This document shows positions 33,838-46,389 of a stretch of 64,000 nt of DNA, in pieces. Under the pieces are notes generated by a model. That model worked only from the letters and a program-made list of their open reading frames with translations. It searched no databases and had not been told where the DNA came from. The stretch is from Piliocolobus tephrosceles. Its lineage: Eukaryota; Chordata; Mammalia; Primates; Cercopithecidae. Location: positions 132,404,590-132,468,589 of the forward strand of contig NC_045437.1 of NCBI RefSeq assembly GCF_002776525.5, read 5' to 3'. The position numbers and the translations under genes were made by a program. Within the stretch, counting starts at the first letter, position 1. Each line of letters begins with the position of its first letter.

Positions 33838-35364
33838 GGCAGATGGTTTTCCTTTCCCTTGCAAACTCTGATAAGTTGGTGGTGGCTGCTCAGACCCCTT
33901 GCCAAAGAGAGTGAGAAGGATGCTAAGATCAAATCCATATGGGGCAGGAAAGAGTGCTGTGAATGACTGTCAATGTCTGCTACAGGCATGGGAGTGTGGA
34001 GGGGCAGCGGGATGGTCCCATGCTTGCCCTTGCTGGAGTAGGGCATGTGCACAACATAGACCCCGCAGGGAACATCTATCAGCACTACATATCTCAACAT
34101 ACCAAAAACATCCCAAGGCCACACTTCTGAAAGAAGGCTCAGGGTCACTGTGTAGTTCTTTCAAGGCCTTCTTTTTACAGAGGAGGCAAACTGAGGTCCA
34201 GGGAGCTTGTGTCTTGCCTATGATTCCCTCAGTCCCTTTGTGGCAATACCAAGACTAGACCCTAACTTCCTATCTCCTGACCTATTTGCTTTTTCCCAAG
34301 TTCTCCAGTTGTTCCTGGTAACATCAAATCAAGAAACTCTTGTATTGCCCATGCAAGATTCCCCAAGTCTCTCATCCCACAGACCTAAGAAGGAAGCATG
34401 TGAAGAGAGCTAAGCTAAAAGTTGAAGGTCCTGGTTGGAGTCTGTGGTCAACTCCACTGCTGCTTGGATCACTAGGCATTAAAGGGTTCTGAGGCTGCAT
34501 TTAGGCCTTTCCAGAGAGAACACTGTCATCCATTAGTAATGGTTGCCATTGCTATAGGCACAGGATTGGACAGCAGAAAGATGAACATTATATATTTGTT
34601 GGGTTAGGTCATCTCCGAAGTCCCTTCCAGTTCTAACATTTTGCAATAAGAACTTTGAGCAGGAATCATAGGTTTCCTTCTTGAACCTAAATGAGAAAAC
34701 TAGGTTAAGGGACATGCTGTGATGTTCTGGATGTCTGAACACATATGTGACCTGCTCCAAGGGCTTTCAGAAAAGGCCTCTTCTTTGCACCATTATGACC
34801 CAGAAGGCCCAACTCCCCATTACATATGATTCGTAGTTTCAGTCCCACTGAAGTTCTTACTGGTATTTCTTCATGTGCACATTTCTCCCTGATGTCAGCT
34901 AGTGAGACTCCGGCTCTAGATCGCAGCTGAACCTTGGCAACTTCCATTTACTTGACGCAAGTGACAGGCAAAGAGTGGCAACTAAAGAGTTATCCCTTAG
35001 CCATTGTAGGTGAGGGGCTATGCAAAGGGCAGCTGGCTCACCGGCCCCAGAAAAGGTCGACTACAAGAAAAGAAGTACCATTTCTCAGAGGCTGTCCAAC
35101 ATGCCACAACACTTGTATGTGTCTGACTCATGGAGTTTCTCAGGAAGAGATACTTTGAGAAATTGAAGACATTTGCCTCTTAACCCCATATAGAGGCAAA
35201 GACACGGGTTCAGGTTCTTCTGCTCCAACTCAGCTTGAAATCTCCAACTCCCTTCTACTCATCCATCTTAGCAGGTTTGCCTGGACCAGCTTCTATGGAA
35301 CATTTGAGGTAGGTGTTTATCATCTGGTGGAAAAAGCTTCATGTGAATGGCTATGGAAGAATGG
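33838..35364. other. Intergenic sequence with a weak MIR
   Basis: Positions 34160-34270 ('cttctttttacagaggaggc', 'aaactgaggtccagggagct') resemble antisense MIR. The remainder shows no recognised feature. Confidence 0.45.
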
Positions 35365-35560
35365 GAGAACTTATTAAGAACTCAGCTCTAGAGACGATCG
35401 TATCTATGTTCAAATCTCAGTTCCGCCACTTTCTAGCTGTGTGACCTCAGACAAGTTACTTAACGCCTCTAAACCTGAGTATTCCCATCAGAAAAGTAGG
35501 GAGAATAACAGTACCTTTCTCATGTTTATAAGAGTTAAATGAGATCATGGTTACTGGTGC
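35365..35560 (+). repeat. MIR
   Basis: 'ctagctgtgtgacctcagac', 'aagttacttaacgcctctaa' and 'ataagagttaaatgagatca' are well-kept sense MIR. Confidence 0.82.
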
Positions 35561-35959
35561 TATTATTGGGATTAATTCAACAGACAATCAGGGTGCACCT
35601 ACTTTGAACAGGTTGGAATACAAAGATATTGTTCTTTACTTCACAGAGTTCACGGTCAGTTCCAATCTACCTATGTGCCAAGTATCAAATCAGATACTTG
35701 TTCAAAGTACAAGGAAGGAAGGATCAGTTCAACCTGGGGATCAAGAGAAGTTTCTTTACAGGGTCCATAATATTTGAACCCTGAAGAAGGAATAAGATTT
35801 TGCCACAAGTCTTCAAGGAACCAACATATGCAAAGAGGAGCAAAGCCTATTGTATGAACTTTGAGTATAGGCTGTGCCTCGAGATGAGGAAGTCCCTGGA
35901 TTTACTCTCTGATGGAACTCCTGATCCCAAGAGGGAGCATCTTCAGGAGTCAGAAGATC

Positions 35960-36055
35960 TGATTTGACCCTGGATTCCTGTATCACCTCAGTCAAGTCAC
36001 CTTACTTCCCTGTGCCTCCACTTCTTTAACGTTAAATGAGATGGACTTCCTACAG
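35960..36055 (+). repeat. MIR fragment
   Basis: 'tcacctcagtcaagtcacct' and 'ccctgtgcctccacttcttt' match the sense MIR core. Confidence 0.55.
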
Positions 36056-36129
36056 AGATGTTCCATGGAGCTTGAAGTTTTAAGTAAGAGGTGTGAAAAA
36101 ACTTTGGGGAATTGAAAGAGTTATGCAAA

Positions 36130-36540
36130 CAAATAATAATAGCAGTAACAAATGCTACCCAGTACTTACTACATTCCAGGCACTGTATCAAGGGCTTGCA
36201 AGCATTATCTTATCAAAATAACCATTCTGTTGCCATTTTGCAGATGAGGAAACCTATTTGGAAGAGTGGTAACTGGCTCAAGGTAATGCAACTAGTAGGT
36301 GGTAGAACTCATATTCTACCTGATGTGTCAGTGAGGGACAAGGGTGGTGGTCATCTTTCCCACCCCTAGACATGATGGAGCTACTTTTTAATTATCTTGG
36401 GATATGGCTAGACTGATTTCTTCATTGCTCAGGTGAGAAACTGAGGCATCGAACAATGCCTGCCCAGAACTGGAAACAGCGTGTAGGTACAGTGCCTGTT
36501 TAAGTCCAGCTTGCCTACCACTAGAGAGGCAGAGAGGATT
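36130..36540 (-). repeat. Two antisense MIR copies
   Basis: 36130-36330 has 'gtacttactacattccaggc' and 'gccattttgcagatgaggaa'. 36395-36540 has 'gtgagaaactgaggcatcga' and 'ggtacagtgcctgtttaagt'. Each carries its own core. Confidence 0.65.
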
Positions 36541-37230
36541 CTGGGTTCCTCTATGCTCTACTTGAGAGATTAGAGCCACAGCACATGACTCTTTCCTTGC
36601 CCAGTGGGTGCCAAGAAGAGCTCAAATGCCAAGTTTCATTAAAGCGTACCCCAGAGGGTCACTGTCTGGATCAGGAGCAGCCGGATCATAGAACACAGGC
36701 CTCTCCCTCTTACAAAGTTCCTGAGGCCATCACTTGGCCAGTTTCAGCACACCCCACTGGAGATCCCAAGTTTACTGGGAAGAGTTCTCTTATTTCCCCT
36801 CAAAGAGCATTGGCAGAACAGGGCTAAGGGAAAGAAGGCTGAGGGTCACCAGTGGCTCCAGGAACAAAGGGGAAGGGCCAGACATGAGAAGCTGACAGGA
36901 AACTCGCTGGGGCTCCTGGGTGAACCTAGAAGGGAGAGTGAGGGGCTGTGTTTTGAAGCTGGGGATAGCTGAGGCCTCATAGCTAGATAGAGTTTGCTCA
37001 GGTTATCCAATGAATTTCACCTATTGAGAAAGCTGGGATGTAAAATCTCCCAGTGAAAGGGGTTGGCATCCATGCTGCCTGGAGCTGGGGGAAAACCTTG
37101 GCTGCAATTTCTTCTGCTTTTAAAAGAAGGAGGAAATGGAAGGTGCTGGTGCATAAAACAGGGGAATAGCAGGGTGATTTTGGGTGCTGGCTGTTCACCT
37201 GGGTCTCTACAGCTTCCTCCATTCTATCAA
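36541..37230. other. Unique intergenic sequence
   Basis: No feature recognised. Confidence 0.45.
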
Positions 37231-37234
37231 CCTG

Positions 37235-37285
37235 TCCAGTTTTCTTCTTCCTCTTTCTCTTTTTCTTCTTCTTCCTCTTCTACTA
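37235..37285. repeat. Imperfect (TTC)n polypyrimidine tract
   Basis: TTC, CTT and TCTTT units over about 50 bases. Confidence 0.8.
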
Positions 37286-37289
37286 CTGC

Positions 37290-37480
37290 TTCTAGATCAC
37301 ATTTATTGAGGGCTACCTCTAGGCCAGGCACAGTGCTAACAGCTTCACATGCATCATCTTATGTAAACTGCATAACAACCCTAGGAGGTCGATAATATAC
37401 AAAGATATTAGAGAGAAGGAAACTAAAGCTCAGAGAGGGTTAAACACCCCAGGGTCACAGGTCTAATGCACCATCCAAAT
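37290..37480 (-). repeat. MIR, antisense
   Basis: 'caggcacagtgctaacagct', 'ctgcataacaaccctaggag' and 'aaactaaagctcagagaggg' in reverse MIR order. Confidence 0.75.
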
Positions 37481-38329
37481 CCAAACTTACGCCTTACTTC
37501 ATAGGCAAGGCGGTATGATATTCTCATTGTACTGCCTTGCCTATGAAACCTTTATGTAGACAGGGAACCTATCCAAGAACTGCCTGTGACAGGCTGAGCT
37601 TGGGCTAACTCTTACTCCTCAATGAGAGTGCCACTACCTGTGGCACACGTAAATCACTGAAGGGAGCTTTCTTCAAAACAGAGATGTGAGAATACTCGAT
37701 TGTTCTCAGACATGGATATAAGAAAGCTGTCTGCATTGTAAGAGTTGAAGAAAGCAGCAGCCCCAGCCCAGGGGAAGGAGTCAGAGATAAGGAAGAAGAC
37801 TCAATATTCTAGGCTGCTGAAGGGGTGGACTTTGAACCCAGGCCTCAGTCAGTGCTGCTGTTGACAATGTTATCTTTAAAAGACAGAAGAACAAGTCAGG
37901 ACGAGCCAAGAGGGAGTAAGATCCTGGTGCAACCATGATGAGACTTAAGCTGAAGCCTCACCCAGGAATGGTACAGGACTAAACTTTACCAGTTGCACTG
38001 TGAGCCAGTGAGAAACTATGCCGCTGTAAGATTGGCCATGCTCCAAGTCTCCTCAGTGTGTGTCCAATAAAGACTGACCACCCTTTGGGCTAAGCAAAGC
38101 CCTGGGGTTTTTGGTAATTAAGGGGTAGTGGAAGTGTCTGGGCTTCCTTTAATAAGGCATGTGAGGATTTCAGAGGAATTAAATGGAAGAATAAGAAAGT
38201 AGATCCTAGCTGCACACTGAGGTTGCTCCACAAGCAGTGTGACTTGAGTTTTTCTTTACTATTCCTGTTGGTCTTTCCGTTCCATTGGCACGATACGGGA
38301 TAAAGAGCAGCTGGGATAACTTGCTCAAG
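37481..38329. other. Intergenic sequence with an isolated AATAAA
   Basis: No transposon recognised. 'gtccaataaagactgacc' near 38062-38079 looks like a polyadenylation signal, and the 200 bases before it could be the end of an unrecognised LTR or transcript. No A tail follows. Confidence 0.35.
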
Positions 38330-38342
38330 AAATCTATAACTC

Positions 38343-38647
38343 GACCGAGTATGGTGACTCACACCTATAATCCCAGCACTCTGGGAGGCTGAGGCAGACA
38401 GATTGCCTAAGCTCAGGAGTTCGTGACCAGCCTGGGCAACACAGTGAAACCCCATTTCTACTAAAATACAAAAAATAAGCTGGGCATGGCCACTTGTGCC
38501 TAGAGTCCCAGCTACTCAGGAGGCTGAGGCAGGAGAATTGCTTGAACCAGGGAGGTGGAGGTTGCAGTGAGCTGAGATCATGCCACTGCACTCCAGCCTG
38601 GGTGACAGAGCGAGATTCCATCTGAAAAAAAAAAAAAAAAAAAAAAA
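38343..38647 (+). mobile_element. Alu (S/J-like), full length
   Basis: Starts 'gaccgagtatggtgactcac', with a long A tail. TSD is approximately aaatctataactc before and attccataactc after. Confidence 0.92.
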
Positions 38648-38819
38648 TTCCATAACTCACTGACAAAAAGTTTCTCTCCCCCAACCATGTCAGGATCATC
38701 ATGTATGCCTGTATACGCTAGGCACTGCTCAGATCTCTGTGAATTGTGGCACAATTCACAGAGACTTTGATATGAGTGTTTCCTCCAGGAGTTATGCAAT
38801 AAAGAGATGCGGGACTGCA

Positions 38820-38995
38820 TTCTTTCATCTGTTAAGGATCAGGTCAAACACATCCTTCTCCAGGCAGTCTTCCCCAAACAGTCCAGCTGACAAGAATCCC
38901 TCCCTCTTTGGTATCCCCACGGTATATTCTACAAGTCACTTCCTGCCTTGTAGTCAATGTTTCATGTGAATGGCTTGTCTTTCCCATGAGACTAT
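38820..38995 (+). repeat. L2 fragment
   Basis: 'cacatccttctccaggcagt', 'cttccccaaacagtccagct' and 'tttcccatgagactatggct' follow L2. Confidence 0.5.
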
Positions 38996-39129
38996 GGCTT
39001 TTAACCTTTTTGGAGAGGTCCTAGGCCCCTTTGAAAACTCAATCAAAGGTTCAAACATTTTCCCCAAGAAAAAAACTGCACAAATACATACAATTTTATA
39101 TCTAATTTCAGGGAATTCATGGTTGCCCT

Positions 39130-39268
39130 AAAACCCATCCACAGCCAATAGAGTGTAGCTTCCACGAGAGCAGAGACAGTATCTGTCTTACTTACCATGG
39201 CATCCTGATTATTCACACAGTGCCTGGCACACAGTAGCACAATAAATGCTTGTTGAATGAAGAAATGG
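39130..39268 (+). repeat. L2 3' end
   Basis: 'agcttccacgagagcagaga', 'cacagtgcctggcacacagt' and 'aataaatgcttgttgaatga' are a clear L2 terminus. Confidence 0.8.
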
Positions 39269-39689
39269 TTCAATTCTGGAAGGTTCTTGAATGCAGGCTA
39301 AGTGTCAGAGCCATTTTTGTAGCTTCAGAGAGTTTTCAAGACAGTGGGCCCTTAAGCAGCCTGGCGCACACTCAAAATGCCAGCTGAAAAAGTATTGCTC
39401 AGCCGCATCTGGGATAGACACCTCATCCAGCCCAACCCTTCCAGGGTTAGCCAGACAAGGAAACTTCTCCAAGCTCCAGAGTCTCCACAATGGAAAGGCA
39501 ACATCTCTGCTTGGTGGCGTTTTCAGATGCTGAATGGGAAATCTGACTCAATGACATTTCTAGACACTTAAGAGTTCTGAGAATTTATGCTTCCCTTCCT
39601 TGCTGCCCAAGAAAACAGAGAAGTTTGTTTAGTAAACTGAACATGTTTCATCAAATAATAAGCCCTCATATAATTTGCAAATTAAACTG

Positions 39690-39870
39690 TCCTCTACATT
39701 TTCATAAGCATACACTCTTCTAGTCCTTGCAAGTCATACAATGAAACAGAAAACAGATATTGTCCTCATTTTACATATCATGAAGTTGAGGCTCAGAGAG
39801 GCCAAGTAAGTTGCCCAAGTCACACTGTTTTTCAAAGGCTAGAACTAGCACCCTGTAATTCTGTCTGTTT
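39690..39870 (-). repeat. MIR, antisense
   Basis: 'ctcattttacatatcatgaa', 'gttgaggctcagagaggcca' and 'agtaagttgcccaagtcaca' are reverse MIR core. Confidence 0.78.
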
Positions 39871-40855
39871 CTCTGGCATTCTTTTTGCTGACCTTAGGCT
39901 GCTATCTAAGCAATTACAGAATCACATATTAAATGTGTTTTCTATATGCAGACGTCAGCATACTCTGAGTTTGGCCTGTCTGGGCCATGCCCCAGAGTCT
40001 GTCTGCATCAAACTAGAAAAGTTAATCTGCTCAGCAAGTATCACCTGCCACAGGCTTCCTATTACCAAAGGCTGGGCTAAATCTGGCCAGGGACTGCCAC
40101 TAGGACTTAAGAAAGTCAAAAGCTAGCTACACAGTCAGTCAAAATGGCCTGTCCCTCCTCCATCACCAAGTGCTGACCACAGGAACCACACCCTCTTTCT
40201 TCCATGAGTGAGCCAGGTGTGTCTTCATCCCTGGCCTGTAGGTTGTGACAGAAGATGAGGATTGGACCATGAACATCCACAAAGAACAGTTCAAATGACT
40301 GAAGGAAAAGAGAGAAGACTTGGAAGTGAGGTGACTTCTTCAAGCAGGGGCCTCTGCTCTAAGGAAAAGAAGTCAATGAGAGGTGCTCAAAGTGATCTTT
40401 AAGCACAAAAAGGGACAACTCACTACAGATTATTTAGACTCACTTTTTTCCATCCATATCAAAAGTAAAGAAAGATAAGCACTCCCATTGCAACAGGCAA
40501 ATTTTAGGTTATATGTGAATAAGGACGTCCTGACTATAAAAGTGAATGAAGCTGTGGAGTGTCCACCACCCTAGAGAGTTTTACAGTAGGATTTGCAACT
40601 CATGTTACCTTAAAGGCAGGTAACCTTGCATCAAGACAGAGGTAGCCCAGTTGACCTCTATACTGGACTACTCTTCCCAATTTGAAATTTTGTTGCTACC
40701 TTGAATCATAATAATGTGTTATGCCTGTATAGGCTTTATAGTTTTCAAAGCACTTTTATGGAGATTTGAATCACCTCTAATAATTCTGCAAAATAGTTTG
40801 GGGAGAAATTACCACGTTCAGTTTAGAAATGAAGAAAATCAAGAACCCACAGCCA
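39871..40855. other. Unique intergenic sequence
   Basis: No feature recognised. Confidence 0.45.
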
Positions 40856-41143
40856 GGCCAGGCATAGTGGTTCACACTTGTAATCCCAGCGCTTTGGGAA
40901 GCCAAGGTAGGAGGATCACTTGAGGCTAAAAGGTCAAGACCAGCCTGGGCAACAAAGCAAGACCCCATCTCTATAAAACACTTTAAAAATCAGCCAAGCA
41001 TGGTTTTACATGCCTGTAGTCCCAGCAACTCAGGAGGCTGAGGTAGGAGGATCACTTGAGCCCAGGAGTTCAAGGCTGCAGTGAGCCAAGGTTGCACCAC
41101 TGCACTCCAGCTCGGGCAACAGAGGAAACCCTGTCCCAAAAAA
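40856..41143 (+). mobile_element. AluJ-like, full length
   Basis: 'ggccaggcatagtggttcac' with 'aggatcacttgaggctaaaa' and 'aggctgcagtgagccaaggt'. These J-type features and the high divergence place it among the oldest Alus here. Confidence 0.93.
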
Positions 41144-42389
41144 GCGGCATGGGGTAGAGTAGTGGGGAAGAATCCGCAGCTGGCCAGTAAAAGACCAAGA
41201 CAGGACTTGAACTGTGACCTTGGAACTCCTACAGGGTTGTGCTTTTCCCACCAGCTATGGAGAACCACGCATCTTACCTGCCAAGACCTCAACTCTCAGC
41301 TACTCACTTTCCAAAGTCTGAATCTTTGTGCCAAGCATTTGGATTTCTGAGAAAGCCCAGGGAAGCCCATACACAGATATTCAGGCCATAGCAGGCAAGA
41401 GTGAGAAATCACAGCAACGCACTTATCTAGCTGGAGCTGCCTGCAGATAAGAAGGAAGATAGTGCATGTCACAGCAACTTCCTGGGTTTGTGTTCAGACC
41501 ACCATTCCACCTCGGCCCCACTGAAACAGACTCCAGTCATGAAACACTCCCCTCTTCCTGCCTTTTTGTCTTCTCTCAGTTCTTTGCTCTCCCCTCAACC
41601 CTCCTCCCTTATCTTACAGCTCCCTCTCCTCCAGGCAAGCCAGGCCTCACCTTTCACCTCTCACTGGCAGGACAAAGAAGCTGTTCGGTGTGATGACAGG
41701 CACTGGGAAGAGACCATTGCCCCCAGAGATCTCCCAGTAACTAAAGCGCCCAAAATGAAGGGCAGTCTCACACTCTATGAGACTTGGTGGGAATTACTTT
41801 ATCAGAATGTCTTCCTTTACATCAGGAGTTGGTTCATATTTATCCAGTCAATAATGGTGCTAGGCATAGAGGTACACAGCCCCAGGCCTCATAGCACTCA
41901 TAGTCTGATACTGAGCTGCTGTGACTCTGTTATAGGAGTGCCATGATCCTGAGTCCCTCGGTCCTCTGGGCAGCTGGGTGGCAGGCACCAGGGCTGCCCT
42001 CTCACCATGAGGTCCTCATTTGTCATTATTGTGTGTGCTGCACCATGAGAAAGGTTGGGTCCTGGTCTAATGGACCTACATCAGCCAAATCCAAGGCTCC
42101 TGGAGAGAGAGGAGGGGAAGACACTGAAAGGGAAAGAAAACCCCCAAACCAGATCATTGGAGTCCTAAAGGCAAATATTACTTTTTGATATGACTGGGAT
42201 TTATCCCACTGCCCTATCACTGCTGCCACCCACCATCCATACCCACACATGCCACAATCCAACCACAGAATTTCTATGCACTGCTTTTTAACAGCAACTG
42301 AGGGGACATCCTGGGACCCTCTGAGCATTTACTTGCGTTGATTTCCAAGCCTGCTATTTCATTCTTGTCCTGGTTTTCTTGAAATCTGA
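41144..42389. other. Unique intergenic sequence
   Basis: No repeat recognised. A + strand frame at 41488-41946 is Pro/Ser-rich with no family signature. Confidence 0.45.
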
Positions 42390-43065
42390 GGCATGAAGTG
42401 GCCCAAGACCACTCAGTAAGTAAAAACAGGGTGGATAAGAAGTCAGAGCAGGCACCAGTGTGCTTGGGTTTGAATTCTGACCCATCACTTACTAAATCTG
42501 TGACCAAAGGCTGACCACTTTTCTTGCCTGCTCTCCCTTATCTGTACAGTGGGTATTTAAAGAGTATCTACATGGAATAATACTCAGTCATAAAAAGGAA
42601 TGCATTAACGACATTCACATCAACCTGGATTCGATTGGAGGCTGTTAGTCTAAGTGAAGTAACTCAGGAAAACGGAAAACCAAACATCATATGTTCTCAC
42701 TCGTAAGTGGGAGGTAAAATATGAGGATGCAGAGGCATAAGAATGGCACAATGGACTTCGGGGACTCAGGGGGAAAGGCTGGAAAGGGAGTGAGGGATAA
42801 AAGATGAAAAATCAGGTTCAGTGTATATTACTTAGGTGATGGGTGCACCAAAATCTCACAAATCACCACTAAGAATTTACTTGTGCAACTAAATACTACT
42901 TGTTCCCCAAAAACCTATGGAAATGAAAAAAATTTTTTTAAAAAAAGAGTATCTACACTGTTGCATTCTATGGAAGATTCAATGAGATAATACAAGGAGA
43001 TGCTCATGGCTTGGCACATAATAAGTGCTCAGTTCATTTTAACAATATTAGTAGCCACGTCAGAA
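42390..43065 (+). repeat. MIR split by an L1
   Basis: The 5' part has 'gtttgaattctgacccatca' and 'ctgtacagtgggtatttaaa'. The 3' part resumes after the L1 with 'gaagattcaatgagataata' and 'tggcacataataagtgctca'. Confidence 0.75.
42559..42957 (+). mobile_element. 5'-truncated L1 3' end with 14-bp TSD
   Basis: The body 42573-42943 holds the ORF2 end and 3' UTR ('aaaccaaacatcatatgttc', 'gatgggtgcaccaaaatctc') and an A-rich tail. The TSD aaagagtatctaca is perfect at 42559-42572 and 42944-42957. The 3' UTR is more diverged from young L1 than the antisense copy at 352-670. Confidence 0.92.
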
Positions 43066-46048
43066 GCCCTCAAGTTTCAACGTGCAGTGAGTGCTGTTTC
43101 GTTTTTATTTTTGTTTTCCTACCAAACTACCCTTTGTGTCACAGACAGGAGATTGAGATATTTATGACTCAGTTCCTGATTCAGCGAAGAGAATGACCCT
43201 TTGAAATGTCACTAGAAGGGCAATTGCTCCTTGCTGCAGATTCAGATCATCAGAGCTTGCTACTTCCCTACTTCAAGACCTGTGCCCCGTTGGCACAAAG
43301 CACACCCAAAGCCTGAGGTCTCTCCACCCTCCCTCAAGGCCAGCCTCTTGAATCAGATTACGAAAGGATCCTCTTTTCAAATGCAACTTTGATATCAGAC
43401 TAGCCAAAAAGATACAGCGCTCTGGTCTTAGTGACACAATTCTTATCTCACTAGTGATTCTTGCAAAGAAAGATACGAAAGTCTCATTCTCCCACAGAAG
43501 GGCTTGAGTAGAATTGAGATAGTGCAGTTCAGGGGAGACTTGCTATATTATATCTGAAATCGCGAGACATTTGAAAGCAGAAATGTCTTTCCCCTTTGAG
43601 TATTGCATCCTAACTGCCATCCAGAGATGATTTATATGTGCTCATCCTTATTACAGACTACACATAATAAAGGCATGATAGAAATCATATCTGCATAGAT
43701 TCAGGCAGCTCTGGGAGAGAGGCTGCCAGTTCTGTTTGACGAGACACTCAATCAAGCAAAAAGGTTTAAAATATTCCAGGAGGATCTCACTGCCTGCTCA
43801 AGACTGTATATTTTTATCCAGATAACAGAAATCCTAATTGAGCACAGCATTAGTACTCATTGTTCCTAACTCCTTTTTGCAATAAGAAGCATCGACGGGA
43901 AATTATGAAAACATCTTGCTTTTGGGTTCGGGGTTATGAAGGAGAAGAGTTTGTCATTGGGCTGTTCCCATAAACTCAGGCATCAACAGTGCTTTGGGTG
44001 CTTCTTAGTAGGGAGTGAGGACTTACATGTACACTGTACTTGGAAAAAAACCGAACATATGGCTGGGTTTTTACCTAAATTTTGTATTCACTGGGTGGAA
44101 TTTTTCCTTCAGTGTTTCTTCATATGTTGAAATCCCTTTTAAAGCCTTCCTTGTACCTATGATAACAAGGCGCAGACCAGAGGGAGGCAGATGAGGTACT
44201 CACCTGGGCGCAGAATTTAAGGGGCCACCCAAAACTCAGGAATCAAGATAAATAATATTGTAATGAAATATTTTTAAATAGAAGTGAATGCACAAAACAA
44301 CCTATGACAAATACAATTTCAAAATTTTAACTAAAAGCAGGAACTAGCTACTCTGCACGAGTGCAAGATGCCTCACTCTGCTCACCCCAACCGTGATCTT
44401 GGTTCCAAAAATACTATATTTACAAAAACAGGCTGCTGGCCTGTAGATCAGAGTTTCCTGATTTTATTTATTTTTCTAAATATTACATTAAAATATAATC
44501 CTGATCCTTGAATTGTTTGGTGTCCCCTTAGATTTTGTACAGGAATAAAATGCCTGAAATATAGACAAAGATGCCCACAAACCCACAAGGACACACACAC
44601 ACACAAGCAAAAACAAAAAACAAATTCAGTCATTCAAATATCCCCTCATCACCACGGCACCAAACATCTTTACTCCAGACTAAAGGTGAGCAGAGGAACG
44701 TAAAAAAAAAAGTTTAAACCATCATCCCAGCTCCCAAAGAGAATCTCCTTTCCAGCCCTTCTAAGAGCTGACAGGTTGATAAAACGTTTAAGGGCATAAT
44801 GTTCAAACAGAGAAAAAAATTAAAAATGTAATAATAAAGTTAAATGTAACTGTTTTAAAGCATAATTCTTCCGAGAGACGAGTTTTATGTTGGACCAGCA
44901 TTTGAAGTAGCAGTAGTCATTATTAACGGGAACCTCCGAGAGAGAAGATTTAAATCACCAAAGTAATAAAAGCTGAACAAGGACTAGCACCTTGAAAGGC
45001 ACTTGGAGAGAAGATTGCATACAAATGCAATTAAAACGATGCTTATAAAATACTAAGATGTTAATTGGGTTCAGTCCCAGAAGCCCCAGCAGTACAGTAT
45101 GTCAGAAGTTAGCTGGTTTGAAGTTTAAAAAGAGTAGTTTAATTTGTACACCTTGTCCTAATTACAGAGCTTTCTGCAGCCCACGTATCTGTATGGTTTA
45201 TTGTAGCTTGGAGCTTTGTAAAACAAACACACACACCAGTTAATTGGGTTATTGCGATGGAAAATTGGGCTACAGAACAGCAACCTCTCTTGCTGGTGTG
45301 CCTTTACAGCTGGTAATGAACGCTCCAGCCACGTCAGGGGATGCTGATTTGTAAGGTGTGCCGTTTACAGCTTGGTGATTCTGTTGGTCTGAGAAATAGG
45401 AGGTGATACCGTGAAAACAAAGAATCACACCAGATAATGCTCCCTCACGACCACACTCCTGCCCCAGCTGGCTTGTTTAGAACTTTTAGCACTGCCACCC
45501 TCCCCACCCCTGGTCCCTGCCCTTTCAAATATCCCAGCACGTCTGAAGGCCACATTTTCACATTAAAGACCTGAGCCCGGAATGGAGGGGAGGAAGAGCG
45601 GCTCCTCCAGTAGCTCTGTTTTCAGAGCACCTGCAGGGAGACCTTGGGAGGTGGTGGTTTTTCTCCTAACCAGCAAATAAATACGTAATGCTATCAAAAT
45701 AGGATCATTAAATCGGATTAGGAGTGAGCGCGGCTCAATCATTTTCCAGAAGTCATGTTCGAATGTGCTTCCCACAGTTGGGGTTTTGGCCACTCTGTGC
45801 CCGGCACTGGCACACTTCCTTCATGAGGGAGACCATAAAATTGAGACATATCAGGGCGTATGGGCTTTCTCCGGTATTCTCCCTTCCCCTTCTGATCCTA
45901 GATAGAACCCCAAATGAAGTGAGATGAGAGTGTGGGGACTTTTCTTCCTACCCCAGCTAACTTAGAGTCATCTCCAAGAGGCTCAGAAATGAGCAAGAAG
46001 GTGGCAGGCAGTCTGCAGAAACAGCAAGTGGTTTCCAGCTTGTCAAAA
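43066..46048. other. Repeat-poor 3-kb interval, possible conserved non-coding DNA
   Basis: I recognise no transposon with confidence. The segment 45050-45400 is AT-rich with several TAATT/AATTA cores ('ttaattgggtt' occurs at about 45061 and 45240) and a TGTAAA-rich end. It has no open frame with a family signature. Long repeat-free stretches of this kind are often conserved enhancers, but I cannot show conservation here. Confidence 0.4.
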
Positions 46049-46057
46049 GTACAGGAG

Positions 46058-46377
46058 GGCCGGGCGCAGTGCCAGCATACCTGCAATCCCAGCACTTTAG
46101 GAAGCCAAGGCAAGAAGACTGCTTGAGCCCAGGAGTTCAAGACCAGCCTGGGAAACATAGCAAGGCCTCATCTCTACAAACAAAAACATTAACCAAGCAT
46201 AGTGGTGCATGCCTGTGGTATCAGCTGCTTGAGAGGTTGAAGTGGATGATCCTTGAGCCCAGGAGGTCAAGGCCACAGTGAGCCATGGCTGTGATCACAC
46301 CACTGTACTCCAACCTGGGTGACAGAACAAGACCTCATCTCAAACAAAACAAAAAAGAAAAGAAAAGAAAAAAAACA
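46058..46377 (+). mobile_element. AluJ-like, full length, with TSD
   Basis: 'ggccgggcgcagtgccagca' is an altered 5' end: the 'ggtggctca' motif is partly lost. The tail is A-rich with AAAG units. TSD agtacaggag occurs at 46049-46057 (partly merged with the Alu start) and 46378-46387. Confidence 0.92.
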
Positions 46378-46389
46378 GTACAGGAGGGC

